The notes beneath the pieces were generated by a model, which worked only from the letters and a program-made list of their open reading frames with translations, did not search any database and had not been told where the DNA came from. From assembly GCF_004010055.1 (NCBI RefSeq), contig NZ_RQVT01000050.1, positions 327,015 to 391,014 on the forward strand: a DNA stretch of 64,000 nt, given 5' to 3'. Of the stretch, positions 55,771 through 63,991 are shown in pieces. Within the stretch, counting starts at the first letter, position 1, and each line of letters starts with the position of its first letter. The position numbers and the translations under genes were made by a program. Source of the DNA: Psychroflexus aestuariivivens (GTDB taxonomy: Bacteria > Bacteroidota > Bacteroidia > Flavobacteriales > Flavobacteriaceae).

Positions 55771-57882
55771 TTAGTAAATCAAATGGCGATTATCTTCAAT
55801 TTCTCTGCTTTCTTTCAAAGCATCTATAACATTGCTATTTCTGCTATTGAGTGATTGAGTTCGTGTTTTTGTTTCTTCTTTAGCAACACCTCTGTATGAA
55901 GGTAATTCTGGGGCTTTATTTTTCTCAGTAAGTTTCAAAATGTAAACGCCTTTGTTGCCTTCAATAGGATTAGATTGTTCACCTACTTCTAATGCAAAAG
56001 CTGCTCCGACAACTTTTGGTTCTCTTCCGCCACCAGGAATTGTTGGGTTGCTCATATTTACAGCTGCTGCTGTTTGTTTTGAAACACCAAATTCTGTAGC
56101 GACTTCATCAAGATTCTTATCTCCAATTCTACCTATAATTTTCTCAGCACGTTTTTCATTTTTCAAAATAGGCGTTACTTTAGAAGATGCTTCTTCGGCA
56201 GTCTGGACGCCTTCCGCTATTTTGTTAGTTATTCTAGCAACTACATAGCCATTATCAATTTCGAAACTTTTAATATCTCCGACTTTAGTTTCTTCTTCGA
56301 ACGCCCATCTTACGATTTGTCTTTGGCGACCAATGCCTGGAATGCTTTCGTCTAGCTTGTTGATGCCGCGGACTGGCTTTATTTCTTTGTCTGCAGTTTC
56401 AGCGGTTTCAGTGAAACCTTCATCTTTAGCAGAAAGTTCGAATTTGCTGGCTTCTCTGTATAAATTATTCAAAGTTTTTTCAGAAGGTTCTATAGATTTT
56501 GTAACTGTAGCAATTTTAACAGCATCTTTTGGTTCTGTTCTATCTTCGATGAAAACAACGTGAAATCCATAATCGGTTTCTACTAAGCCGTAATCATTAA
56601 CTTTACCTTCTTCAAAAACGTAATCATTAAATTCTGGGACCAAAGCACCGTAATTGATCCAACCTAAATCACCGCCTTTGGTTGCGCTTTGCTTGTCGGA
56701 AGACATTTCTTCAGCAATTTCAGCGAATTTATCTGAATTTCCTTTTACAACATTCAAAATGCTGTCTGCAAGTTTTTCTGCTTCCTCTTTTGTTCTGGTC
56801 ACTTCTGGATCTATTCTCGTTCCGTCGTAAGTGATTAAAATATGACTAGTTTTGACCGAGTCAGGTTTTTTTGTTCTTTCTAGAAGCTTAGTTATTTTCA
56901 ACTGCTCATTTTCTTTGTACGGACCGTAAACGTCATTAACGTCAAGTTTCAAAATGTCTTGATCGAATTCACCTTTCATGTTGTATTCGAAGACATATTG
57001 ATCTTTGTAAGGTGTTTCTGAATGAATAGCAACAAATTCTTCAACATTATCTGTTGTTTTGAAGTTAGTTTTGCCTTCAAACTCTTCACTTTCTGTGTCT
57101 TTAAGAAGATTTGAAATTGAAGCTTCAACTCTCATTTCATCTTCTTCAGATGGCTCTTCTTCAAAATACACGTATTCAAGATCTCTTTTTTCTTCTTGTT
57201 TGAATCTGTCCTTGTGTTGGCTGATGTATTGATTTATATCTGATTTAGAGATTTCAACATCATCCACTTGGTCAAATCCTACACGAACAAATTCAAAAGA
57301 TAAATTATCGTTTTCTTGGTGGTAGATTTGCTCTCCTTCAAGTAAAGTTGCACTAATTCCAGCTTTTATCATATTGAAGTAAAGCTGGGATTTAGCCATA
57401 ACTTCCATATTTTGTTCAAAATTGATCCATTGTTGATATTGTTGTGGATTTGTAACTTTAGCTTCAGCGATGAATTGTTTCAATTTTGCTTCGCTAAAAA
57501 ATCCATTTTCATCGGAAAATCTAGGATCGCCAGCCAATTGGTCTGCCATGGCATCTGTAATTTGCTCTGCGCCAACTTCAAGACCGAGTTTATCATATTC
57601 CTGCTTAAGCAACATTTGCCTAAGTTTACCGTCCCAGGCTTGTTTAGCGGCTTGCATGGTTGTGACACGTCCTCTGTTTTGCTGAACGATATTTTCAACT
57701 TGTGCTGCAAATTCCTCTCTGGTAATTTCTTCATCTCCAACCACACCAATAGTGTTTGTGGTTTTGTCTGAAGTGAAGCCACCATTTTTGAATAAATCTG
57801 TAAGCACAAAAGCAAATAATGCTAGGGCGATGATTACAATAAGAAAAACTGTACGTTCTCTAATTTTACTAAGTATTGCCAT
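55771..57882 (-). CDS. ppiD: PpiD-like peptidylprolyl isomerase, SurA N-terminal domain
   Basis: A 703-residue protein. An N-terminal membrane helix (about residues 12-30) anchors it in the inner membrane. A SurA N-like chaperone region (about 40-230) follows, then a parvulin domain (about 340-450) with TSHILITYDG and GGDLGWINYGALVPEFNDY, and a second, less clear parvulin-like segment near the C-terminus. It folds secreted and outer-membrane proteins. It ends the reverse-strand envelope series, 139 bp after the CNNM gene stop, so it may have its own promoter. Confidence 0.93.
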   Translation of the reverse strand: MAILSKIRERTVFLIVIIALALFAFVLTDLFKNGGFTSDKTTNTIGVVGDEEITREEFAAQVENIVQQNRGRVTTMQAAKQAWDGKLRQMLLKQEYDKLGLEVGAEQITDAMADQLAGDPRFSDENGFFSEAKLKQFIAEAKVTNPQQYQQWINFEQNMEVMAKSQLYFNMIKAGISATLLEGEQIYHQENDNLSFEFVRVGFDQVDDVEISKSDINQYISQHKDRFKQEEKRDLEYVYFEEEPSEEDEMRVEASISNLLKDTESEEFEGKTNFKTTDNVEEFVAIHSETPYKDQYVFEYNMKGEFDQDILKLDVNDVYGPYKENEQLKITKLLERTKKPDSVKTSHILITYDGTRIDPEVTRTKEEAEKLADSILNVVKGNSDKFAEIAEEMSSDKQSATKGGDLGWINYGALVPEFNDYVFEEGKVNDYGLVETDYGFHVVFIEDRTEPKDAVKIATVTKSIEPSEKTLNNLYREASKFELSAKDEGFTETAETADKEIKPVRGINKLDESIPGIGRQRQIVRWAFEEETKVGDIKSFEIDNGYVVARITNKIAEGVQTAEEASSKVTPILKNEKRAEKIIGRIGDKNLDEVATEFGVSKQTAAAVNMSNPTIPGGGREPKVVGAAFALEVGEQSNPIEGNKGVYILKLTEKNKAPELPSYRGVAKEETKTRTQSLNSRNSNVIDALKESREIEDNRHLIY

Positions 57883-58021
57883 TTTTGGGTATTTTATAAA
57901 ATCTAGGGGGCGAAAATAAGATAATTACACCATATATTAAACCTTGGACTTTAAAATATTTTTAACGACTGATTTTGTAGTGCTAAGTTTACTGAAAATT
58001 AATCTTATATTTTGTAATTAA

Positions 58022-59308
58022 CTAGTCATCAGATACTAAACGAACAGAGACCAAATCTATTTTTTTGTTTGAAGCTTCAAGAATTTCAATTTTGTAGTTC
58101 TCTATGTTGATTTCTGCGCCAACTTCTGGAATTTCTTCAGTGATATTTACAATCATTCCGCCTAAAGTCTCGTAATTCTCATTTTCTGGCAAATTGATTT
58201 TGTGTCGCTCGTTAATGTAATCAACATCCAAGCGGGCAGAAAATTTGAAAAAGTTTTCATTTATTTTTTCTTCAACTAGAACGACCGAGTCGTGTTCGTC
58301 TTCAATTTCTCCAAACAACTCTTCTACAATGTCTTCTAAAGTCATCATTCCACTCGTGCCACCATATTCATCCACAACCACAGCAATACTTTTTCGCTTT
58401 TTAATGAGTAAATTTAGGATTTCTTTGACCGGCATAGTTTCAGGCACAAAGACTACTGGCATCAGTATATTTTTGATGTTTTTTGGATTTCGGAACATTT
58501 CAAAAGAATGGACATACCCAATAATATCGTCGTTGGTTTCGCGATATACTAAAAGTTTAGAAAGTCCTGTATTGGTGAAAATTTCGATAAGATTTTCAGT
58601 TTTTTCATCTATGTCAACTGCCACGATTTCATTTCTAGGAATCATGACTTCTCTAGCTTTGACATCCGAAAACTGAAGTGCATTCTGGAAAATCTGAATT
58701 TCAGAATCTACATCATCATCGGCTTTTACGGTTTCCATTTGCTGATTAATGTAGTCGCCAAGCTCAACTTTACTGAAGTTTAATTGAACTTTATCACCTT
58801 CAATTTTAAAAATATTTTTAAGTATAATATCAGAAATCCAAATAACAAAACTTGAAATAAAACTGAATAAATAATAAAAAATGAAAGCGGGAATACTAAA
58901 TAACTTCAATAAGTCATTTGCGTAAATTTGAAAAAAAACTTTAGGTAAAAATTCTGCAGTGAGTAATATGACTAAAGTAGAAATAAGTGTTTGAGTAAAT
59001 AGACTTGCATCTTGAATAAGATAAGCTAAAAATTGACTTGAAGGTTGAAGACTTTCGAACCAACTCATGATGAGATCACCCATAAAAAATCCGTAAATGA
59101 CTAGGGCGATATTGTTGCCGACCAACATAGTGGCAATAAACTTTGAGGGTTTTTTGGTTAGTATTTTCAGGATTTTACCAATGAAATCGCTTTGGTTTTT
59201 CTGAAGTTCAATGTGAACTTTATTTGACGAAATAAAAGCGATTTCCATCCCCGAAAAAAAAGCAGAGAGCAGAAGCATAATAATGATTATGAGAACTTCT
59301 GAACTCAT
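58022..59308 (-). CDS. CNNM/CBS transporter-associated protein (hemolysin family, GldE-like)
   Basis: A 428-residue protein. A DUF21/CNNM membrane domain with about four helices (residues 5-160) is followed by two CBS domains (about 210-330) and a CorC_HlyC domain (about 345-425). GGTSGMMTLEDIVEELFG near residue 315 is the CBS2 signature. Homologues act in Mg2+ or Co2+ transport; in gliding Bacteroidota the related GldE sits with GldD, not seen here. It overlaps the small membrane protein gene by 4 bp. Confidence 0.9.
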   Translation of the reverse strand: MSSEVLIIIIMLLLSAFFSGMEIAFISSNKVHIELQKNQSDFIGKILKILTKKPSKFIATMLVGNNIALVIYGFFMGDLIMSWFESLQPSSQFLAYLIQDASLFTQTLISTLVILLTAEFLPKVFFQIYANDLLKLFSIPAFIFYYLFSFISSFVIWISDIILKNIFKIEGDKVQLNFSKVELGDYINQQMETVKADDDVDSEIQIFQNALQFSDVKAREVMIPRNEIVAVDIDEKTENLIEIFTNTGLSKLLVYRETNDDIIGYVHSFEMFRNPKNIKNILMPVVFVPETMPVKEILNLLIKKRKSIAVVVDEYGGTSGMMTLEDIVEELFGEIEDEHDSVVLVEEKINENFFKFSARLDVDYINERHKINLPENENYETLGGMIVNITEEIPEVGAEINIENYKIEILEASNKKIDLVSVRLVSDD

Positions 59309-59499
59309 TTGTTTTTATTTTTATCTTCGATTTTTTTTCTAAATTTTCTTTTGAAGAAAAACATAAAAATAGCAATGACCGCAAAAAATAAGTAAAGATA
59401 AGCTCTGCTTTCATTTTCTTGCCATGTACGAATACTTTCAATAATGAAAAACGCTGCAAAAGCTATGTAGGCAAATTCAAAATATTTATAATATTTCAT
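59305..59499 (-). CDS. Small two-helix membrane protein
   Basis: A 64-residue protein with two hydrophobic helices (about residues 8-22 and 33-49) and a very basic C-terminal tail (KRKFRKKIEDKNKNK). It overlaps the CNNM gene by 4 bp and the lptC stop by one base (TAATG), so translation is coupled on both sides. No recognised function; conserved position in this operon type is an inference. Confidence 0.78.
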   Translation of the reverse strand: MKYYKYFEFAYIAFAAFFIIESIRTWQENESRAYLYLFFAVIAIFMFFFKRKFRKKIEDKNKNK

Positions 59500-60056
59500 T
59501 AGTCTTCTATGTATTGGGTTCCGATATTAGATATGGAATTGAATTTAGTGAATTTTTGATCAGTATCAAAGTGCTCTCCAATATTAGTTCCGCCATTTGG
59601 TAGTTTCAACTTATATTTATAATCAGTAAAGACCCACTCATTTTCTTGATCCCAATATAGTTGAGAACCCGTCATTATTGTGCTGTCTGAGGTAATTATT
59701 TTCACATTGCCACGTAAATCTACCAAATTTGTTTCATTATAAATAATGGCGTAGTCAGAAATTATGGTGTTTTTTGAAGAATCGGATTCAAAAAAATCGA
59801 CTTCAATGCCATTTGGAAATTCTCTGAAAGGAAATTTTCTATTCGAATAGTCAAGCATTTCAGGGCTTCTCAAGTTGGCTTTCACTCGACCACTGTCTGT
59901 ATAAAAAAGATTGATTTCGTATACTTTGGCTTGTGGTGCTAGGAAATCTTTTTCCATGTCTTTTACGTCTTTCAGATTGCCTTCACAAGCAAAAAGCATT
60001 GCTGCCAAAAAAGAGACAGCAATGCTATTTTTAAAAAATGTTTTGTTGAAAAACAT
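59499..60056 (-). CDS. lptC: LptC, LPS export periplasmic lipoprotein
   Basis: A 185-residue protein. The frame is open to 60089, but ATG 60056 gives a signal peptide with a lipobox-like MLFAC (Cys24). The OstA/LptC beta-jellyroll spans about residues 45-185, with the repeated strand pattern (IIYNETNLVDLRGNVKIIT, GSQLYWDQENEWVFTD). LptC bridges the inner-membrane LptBFG complex and LptA in LPS export. E. coli LptC is anchored by a helix; here a lipid anchor seems likely. It starts 1 bp after the TPR gene ends. Confidence 0.88.
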   Translation of the reverse strand: MFFNKTFFKNSIAVSFLAAMLFACEGNLKDVKDMEKDFLAPQAKVYEINLFYTDSGRVKANLRSPEMLDYSNRKFPFREFPNGIEVDFFESDSSKNTIISDYAIIYNETNLVDLRGNVKIITSDSTIMTGSQLYWDQENEWVFTDYKYKLKLPNGGTNIGEHFDTDQKFTKFNSISNIGTQYIED

Positions 60057-60057
60057 A

Positions 60058-61428
60058 TTATAGGTTTGGCACAACAACGCTTTCGCCAATCCAGCAGTTA
60101 GAGTATGTTATTTTTTTGCCTTTGGCATCCTCTTGGAAAATATCAGATTTTTGAGGCGCTCGACCGTTATAGCTTTCAACCGTTGCATCAACAGTAGATT
60201 TCAAAGATGGATCTACACGTCCAGCTCTTTTAGCATAATCTGCAGCCAACCAATATACCGCTCTTTTGTCGAATGTACTATCGCCACAGTCATTGGCACT
60301 TTTCGCATACATTTCTGCTATCTTCAAATAAGCAATTCCTAAAGATGGCTTGTTAGTTAAAGCTTTTCGGTAATAATTTCTAGCTTGTGAATAACTACCT
60401 TGTGCTTTGTAAATGTTTGCAATTCTGTAGTAAATTCTTGACTTTCTGCCTTTATCTTTAGCAAGTTCACCAGCTTCATTTAAATAATTTAATGCTTTGG
60501 CTTTATCTCCTTCAGCTTGTGCAAGCTGACCAAGTGAGTAAGCTGAATTTGCAGAAGGCTCTATGTTATGTAAGGCTTCAGAAACTTTGAAAAATAAAGG
60601 ATCATCGGTACAATCTTTAGCAGATAATCTAGCATTTGCATTTCTTAACCATTTGACATCGCTTTTCTTTTCTTCAAAATCCTTGTTATATAAAGGAATT
60701 AAATTGTCACAATCTGCCTTTGAACCCAAAAGAGAATTTACACTACTTTTAATTTTGGTGTAATTTCTAAGATAAATTTCAGAATTTTTCAATATTCTAG
60801 ATTCACGAGAAGTCAATTCTTCTTGTTCTTCTTGTTTTTTGATTAAAGGTTCAGCTTCTGCAGCTTTATCGTTTTCCTGAGTTTCTATAAGTTCAATAAC
60901 TTCGTCATACTTGTCGAATAAAAACTGGATATCTCTTTCGCCTGCGTCATTAAGATCGTTGGCAATTCTGAAATAGGCGTACAAGGCGACTGGTGAAGAG
61001 AAATTTTCTTTGTCCTCTTCTACGACTTTTTCAAAAGATTTCAGTCTTTCTTCAAGTGAGCCGATTTCATGCTTGTATTTAATCATAGCAATATCAGCAA
61101 GGATATCACCTTTTTTGGTGTCATTTGGAAAATATTCCAAACGCATTTTTTGATTATCAATGTATTCTTGAACTAGTTTTTGCTTCTCTTCTTCAGTTGA
61201 AGCAAGATCAATCATAGATTCAAGCATTTTTTCTCCACGCTGATAAATCAACAACTTTGCGTCAGGGCAGTTTTCAATTAGCTGTTGATATCTTGGATAA
61301 GCATCATCATAGTTTTCAACTTTTGCGCTTTCATTGAAAAGGCTAAGTGTTGCTGTACAATTCTGCGCCACAGCTACCTGGTAGCTGGCTAATAATCCTA
61401 AAAGTGTAAAAGCAATTTTAAACTTCAT
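60058..61428 (-). CDS. Secreted TPR protein of the envelope operon
   Basis: A 456-residue protein with a signal peptide (residues 1-22, ending VAVAQ) and tetratricopeptide repeats clearest at about residues 290-420 (for example SAYSLGQLAQAEGDKAKALN, then GSYSQARNYYRKALTNKPS). No catalytic motif. Located between the barrel and lptC, it is likely periplasmic and may act as an assembly scaffold. Function unknown; TPR indicates protein-protein contacts. Confidence 0.85.
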   Translation of the reverse strand: MKFKIAFTLLGLLASYQVAVAQNCTATLSLFNESAKVENYDDAYPRYQQLIENCPDAKLLIYQRGEKMLESMIDLASTEEEKQKLVQEYIDNQKMRLEYFPNDTKKGDILADIAMIKYKHEIGSLEERLKSFEKVVEEDKENFSSPVALYAYFRIANDLNDAGERDIQFLFDKYDEVIELIETQENDKAAEAEPLIKKQEEQEELTSRESRILKNSEIYLRNYTKIKSSVNSLLGSKADCDNLIPLYNKDFEEKKSDVKWLRNANARLSAKDCTDDPLFFKVSEALHNIEPSANSAYSLGQLAQAEGDKAKALNYLNEAGELAKDKGRKSRIYYRIANIYKAQGSYSQARNYYRKALTNKPSLGIAYLKIAEMYAKSANDCGDSTFDKRAVYWLAADYAKRAGRVDPSLKSTVDATVESYNGRAPQKSDIFQEDAKGKKITYSNCWIGESVVVPNL

Positions 61429-61442
61429 AATAATATTTGTAT

Positions 61443-62693
61443 TTAATTATATTTAGATTTAATGAACCATTTGTCGTTAAATGAAAAACTTAAGAATACG
61501 CTGAAATAATTTTCTTGTACTAAATCATTATCAGTTGTACCTCTTTCGAAATACTCAACACCGAGGTTAGCATTTGTAAAAAGTCTTCCGGCAGGTAAAC
61601 CTAGACCAAAAGATATGCCAAACTCGTTAATGTCTTCGCCACGATATTGCAAACCTGTTTCTTCGTAACGTAAACCTGCTCTAAAAACAATCCTTTTGAA
61701 ATAACTCACAGGATCGTTGTATCTTGGTATAAAAAAACCGCCAAGTCTAAATGCACTCGCTTCTTTTTGAACCACTTCAGGTCCGAAATTATAAGCGATA
61801 TTAGAAAAATTAGCTGCACCGTACTTTTCATATTCAGCACCAACAAACCATTTTCTGATTTGACCAATTCCCGCTCCAAAAGCAATCATTTCGGGTAAAT
61901 CTACTTCCGTATTGGTAGGAGAGGCTTCGAATTCGTCGATAACAAATTCATCTCCGCTGTTAGTCACTTGCACAGTTGCCAACTCTCTGCGACTGTCTAC
62001 ATCCAAAGAGGACGCAGTTGTGTAGCGTAAAGAGCCGTGGAGTGTCAGTTTGTCGTTTATTTCATAGTCATAAAGCGCACCCAATTCAAAAGAGAAACCT
62101 TTTAAATCGGTGAAATTAAGTTCTCTAGAAGCGTACTGCACTTGATTCTGAAAAATTAAATTTTTATTTTCAATATCACCAAAATTATAATTTATCGTCC
62201 CACCAATTTTCAAATTCTTGATTGGTTCTCCGCCCACAGAGAAATATAAATTGGTTAATCCACCACGTCCGGAAAATTCAGAAACTTGATTTTCAGTTGA
62301 ACTTTCTAACTGATAACCAACTGCCGAAACGGGTTTCAATCCTACGCCAACACCGAAATTTTTAAATGGCAAACCAATAGATAAATAATCTAAAGTTGTA
62401 AAGTTGACATCGTCAGATTGCGAATCACTTTCCAAAGTCACGCTATTTCTAGTTATTCCAGCAGTAAATGCAGTAAGTTTCAAATCTGCATAAGCTGCAG
62501 GATTTTTTAAGTTCAAATGAATACTGTCTGAAAGAATTCCAAGTCCACCCATCGACCTATTTTCAGCAGTTCCACGGAATGTATTGTTACCGATGCCTAA
62601 AAATGAATAAGGTGAAAACACACCTTCTTGGGCTTTCAATCCGCTGGTGCTGAGAACTAATGTTAAGATGATTAAGCTGAGACGTTTGATCAT
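61443..62693 (-). CDS. Putative outer-membrane beta-barrel protein
   Basis: A 416-residue protein with a signal peptide (residues 1-21, ending GLKAQ) and alternating hydrophobic/polar strands throughout, typical of an outer-membrane barrel. NTFRGTAENRSMGGLG near residue 37 recalls the N-terminal region of FadL/PorV-like barrels of Bacteroidota. It lacks a clear C-terminal aromatic strand signature but ends in KSKYN. It starts at the base where coaX ends (one-base overlap) and is 14 bp before the TPR gene. Substrate unknown. Confidence 0.8.
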   Translation of the reverse strand: MIKRLSLIILTLVLSTSGLKAQEGVFSPYSFLGIGNNTFRGTAENRSMGGLGILSDSIHLNLKNPAAYADLKLTAFTAGITRNSVTLESDSQSDDVNFTTLDYLSIGLPFKNFGVGVGLKPVSAVGYQLESSTENQVSEFSGRGGLTNLYFSVGGEPIKNLKIGGTINYNFGDIENKNLIFQNQVQYASRELNFTDLKGFSFELGALYDYEINDKLTLHGSLRYTTASSLDVDSRRELATVQVTNSGDEFVIDEFEASPTNTEVDLPEMIAFGAGIGQIRKWFVGAEYEKYGAANFSNIAYNFGPEVVQKEASAFRLGGFFIPRYNDPVSYFKRIVFRAGLRYEETGLQYRGEDINEFGISFGLGLPAGRLFTNANLGVEYFERGTTDNDLVQENYFSVFLSFSFNDKWFIKSKYN

Positions 62694-63424
62694 TAATTTA
62701 TATTAAGTTGTAAAATTTTGTTTAAACCTTGTAATAAAAAATTTGAAGTGGCAAATATGCTATTTTTTATAGATGCTGACAACAATTGATAGTCGCCACC
62801 TGTTAAAATAACTGTTAAATCTTCATAATCAGCCAGATAATCTTCAATAAATCCATCAATTTCATATTGAATTGATTTTAAAACCCCAACTTCCATGGAT
62901 TCTCGAGTAGTTTTACCTAAAAATCCAACATCTGCCGTAGCTTGTTTTATCAACGGCAAATTAGCAGTGAAATTATGCATGGCATTAAATCTCATTTGAA
63001 TTCCTGGCGAAATGGCGCCCCCATGATAAATATTATTAGCATCCAGAAAGTCGTAAGTAATGCAAGTGCCGGCATCTATAATCAAAACATTTCGTGAAGG
63101 ATAATATCCAGCTGCTGCAGTAGTTAGCGCAATCCGGTCAAGACCTAAAGTTTCTGGTGTCTTGTATCCGTTTTTGAAATTGATTTTACTTTCATGTGAA
63201 AAATGAATAACTTCAAGTTTTGATTCCAACTGTTCAACTAAACCTTGAGGAATGTCACCGGTTGCAGAAATTATGCTAAATTTTAAGTTTGGGTATTCAT
63301 TGAGTAAATTTTGAAATTCAGTAGCGAAATCTTCAGGAGAAATTTTAGATTTAAAAATCAAATCGTCGTCATTGAAAACAGCGACTTTTATGAATGTGTT
63401 ACCGATGTCAAGAATTAAATTCAT
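62693..63424 (-). CDS. coaX: Type III pantothenate kinase
   Basis: A 243-residue CoaX, which phosphorylates pantothenate, first step of CoA synthesis. ATG 63424 is preferred over 63445 because it starts the family N-terminus MNLILDIGNTFIKVAVF with the phosphate-binding DIGNT. The middle has GLDRIALTTAA, DAGTCITYDF and GGAISPGIQMR, all conserved. It heads the reverse-strand operon, divergent from tRNA-Phe. It is often linked to envelope genes in Bacteroidota. Confidence 0.95.
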   Translation of the reverse strand: MNLILDIGNTFIKVAVFNDDDLIFKSKISPEDFATEFQNLLNEYPNLKFSIISATGDIPQGLVEQLESKLEVIHFSHESKINFKNGYKTPETLGLDRIALTTAAAGYYPSRNVLIIDAGTCITYDFLDANNIYHGGAISPGIQMRFNAMHNFTANLPLIKQATADVGFLGKTTRESMEVGVLKSIQYEIDGFIEDYLADYEDLTVILTGGDYQLLSASIKNSIFATSNFLLQGLNKILQLNIN

Positions 63425-63442
63425 AATCTCATTTGAAAAAAA

Positions 63443-63450
63443 CAAAGATA
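63443..63450 (-). promoter_or_regulatory. -7 box of the coaX operon
   Basis: CAAAGATA on the + strand reads TATCTTTG on the reverse strand and matches TAnnTTTG. No clear -33 TTG at the usual distance. It lies 19 bp before the chosen coaX start, which would give a very short leader. Confidence 0.4.
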
Positions 63451-63477
63451 CAATATAAGAATAATTGAATTTTTATT

Positions 63478-63507
63478 TTGCAGAATTAAATAATGGTTTT
63501 ATATTTG
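63478..63507 (+). promoter_or_regulatory. Promoter of tRNA-Phe
   Basis: TTG (63478-63480) and TATATTTG (63500-63507) are 19 bp apart, a full match to the Bacteroidota primary promoter TTG-N19-TAnnTTTG. The tRNA begins 18 bp after the -7 box. Confidence 0.7.
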
Positions 63508-63524
63508 CACCCGCAATAAAAACT

Positions 63525-63597
63525 GGTGCCTTAGCTCAGTTGGTAGAGCAAAGGACTGAAAATCCTTGTGTCCCTGGTTCGATTCCTGGAGGCACCA
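63525..63597 (+). tRNA. tRNA-Phe (GAA)
   Basis: A 73-nt cloverleaf. The acceptor stem GGTGCCT (63525-63531) pairs with AGGCACC (63590-63596). The D-arm has AGCTCAGTTGGTAGAGC. The anticodon stem AAGGA/TCCTT closes the loop CTGAAAA with anticodon GAA (Phe). The T-arm is CCTGG TTCGATT CCTGG-like. The discriminator is A97 and CCA is not fully encoded (ACCT follows). It is flanked downstream by a rho-independent terminator and a GIY-YIG nuclease gene. Confidence 0.97.
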
Positions 63598-63603
63598 CCT
63601 TTT

Positions 63604-63635
63604 AAACCTCAGCTTTCATTAGTTGAGGTTTTTTT
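63604..63635 (+). terminator. tRNA-Phe terminator
   Basis: AAACCTCAGCT (63604-63614) pairs with AGTTGAGGTTT (63621-63631) around TTCATT, with one G-U pair, and runs into a T-tract. The same hairpin recurs with perfect pairing at 63973-64000. Confidence 0.85.
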
Positions 63636-63646
63636 ATTTTTGACGT

Positions 63647-63991
63647 ATGCGATATTTATACATTATTTATAGTGGAGAATTAGATAAATATTACGTTGGC
63701 GAAACTCAGGATGTTGAAAAGCGATTGATGATGCATAACGAACATCATTTTAAAAAAGCTTTTACAAGAGTTGCTTGTGATTGGGAGTTGAAACTTGTTT
63801 TTGCATGCCAATCTAGGGAAGATGCATTGTTTTTAGAAAAGTTTATAAAACGGATTAAAAGCCGTAAATTTATACAAAGAGTAATCAACAACTCTGAAAT
63901 TTTAGTAGATATTTTAAAAAAAAATAGTCACCTGGTTCCCCCGAGACTTCGGGGCTGGAGGCACCACCTTTTAAACCTCAACTTTCATTAG
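63647..63991 (+). CDS. GIY-YIG family nuclease linked to tRNA-Phe
   Basis: A 114-residue single-domain GIY-YIG protein. The first motif appears as YLYIIYS (3-9, GIY variant) and the second as YYVGETQD (15-22, YIG variant), followed by the conserved Arg26 and Glu64 in the helix FLEKFIKR. These proteins cut DNA; small stand-alone members are common in Bacteroidota. The ORF starts 11 bp after the tRNA-Phe terminator, and its last 19 codons (Leu96 to His114) are encoded by a second copy of the tRNA 3' end interrupted by a GC-rich hairpin. The C-terminal tail is therefore not part of the nuclease domain. See the findings. Confidence 0.88.
   Translation: MRYLYIIYSGELDKYYVGETQDVEKRLMMHNEHHFKKAFTRVACDWELKLVFACQSREDALFLEKFIKRIKSRKFIQRVINNSEILVDILKKNSHLVPPRLRGWRHHLLNLNFH

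Noticed and set aside
57412..57771. Forward ORF of 119 codons antisense to ppiD
   Set aside because: Shadow of ppiD; no family resemblance and no start context.
58245..58676. Forward ORF of 143 codons antisense to the CNNM gene
   Set aside because: Serine-rich shadow of a well-supported gene with CBS domains on the other strand.
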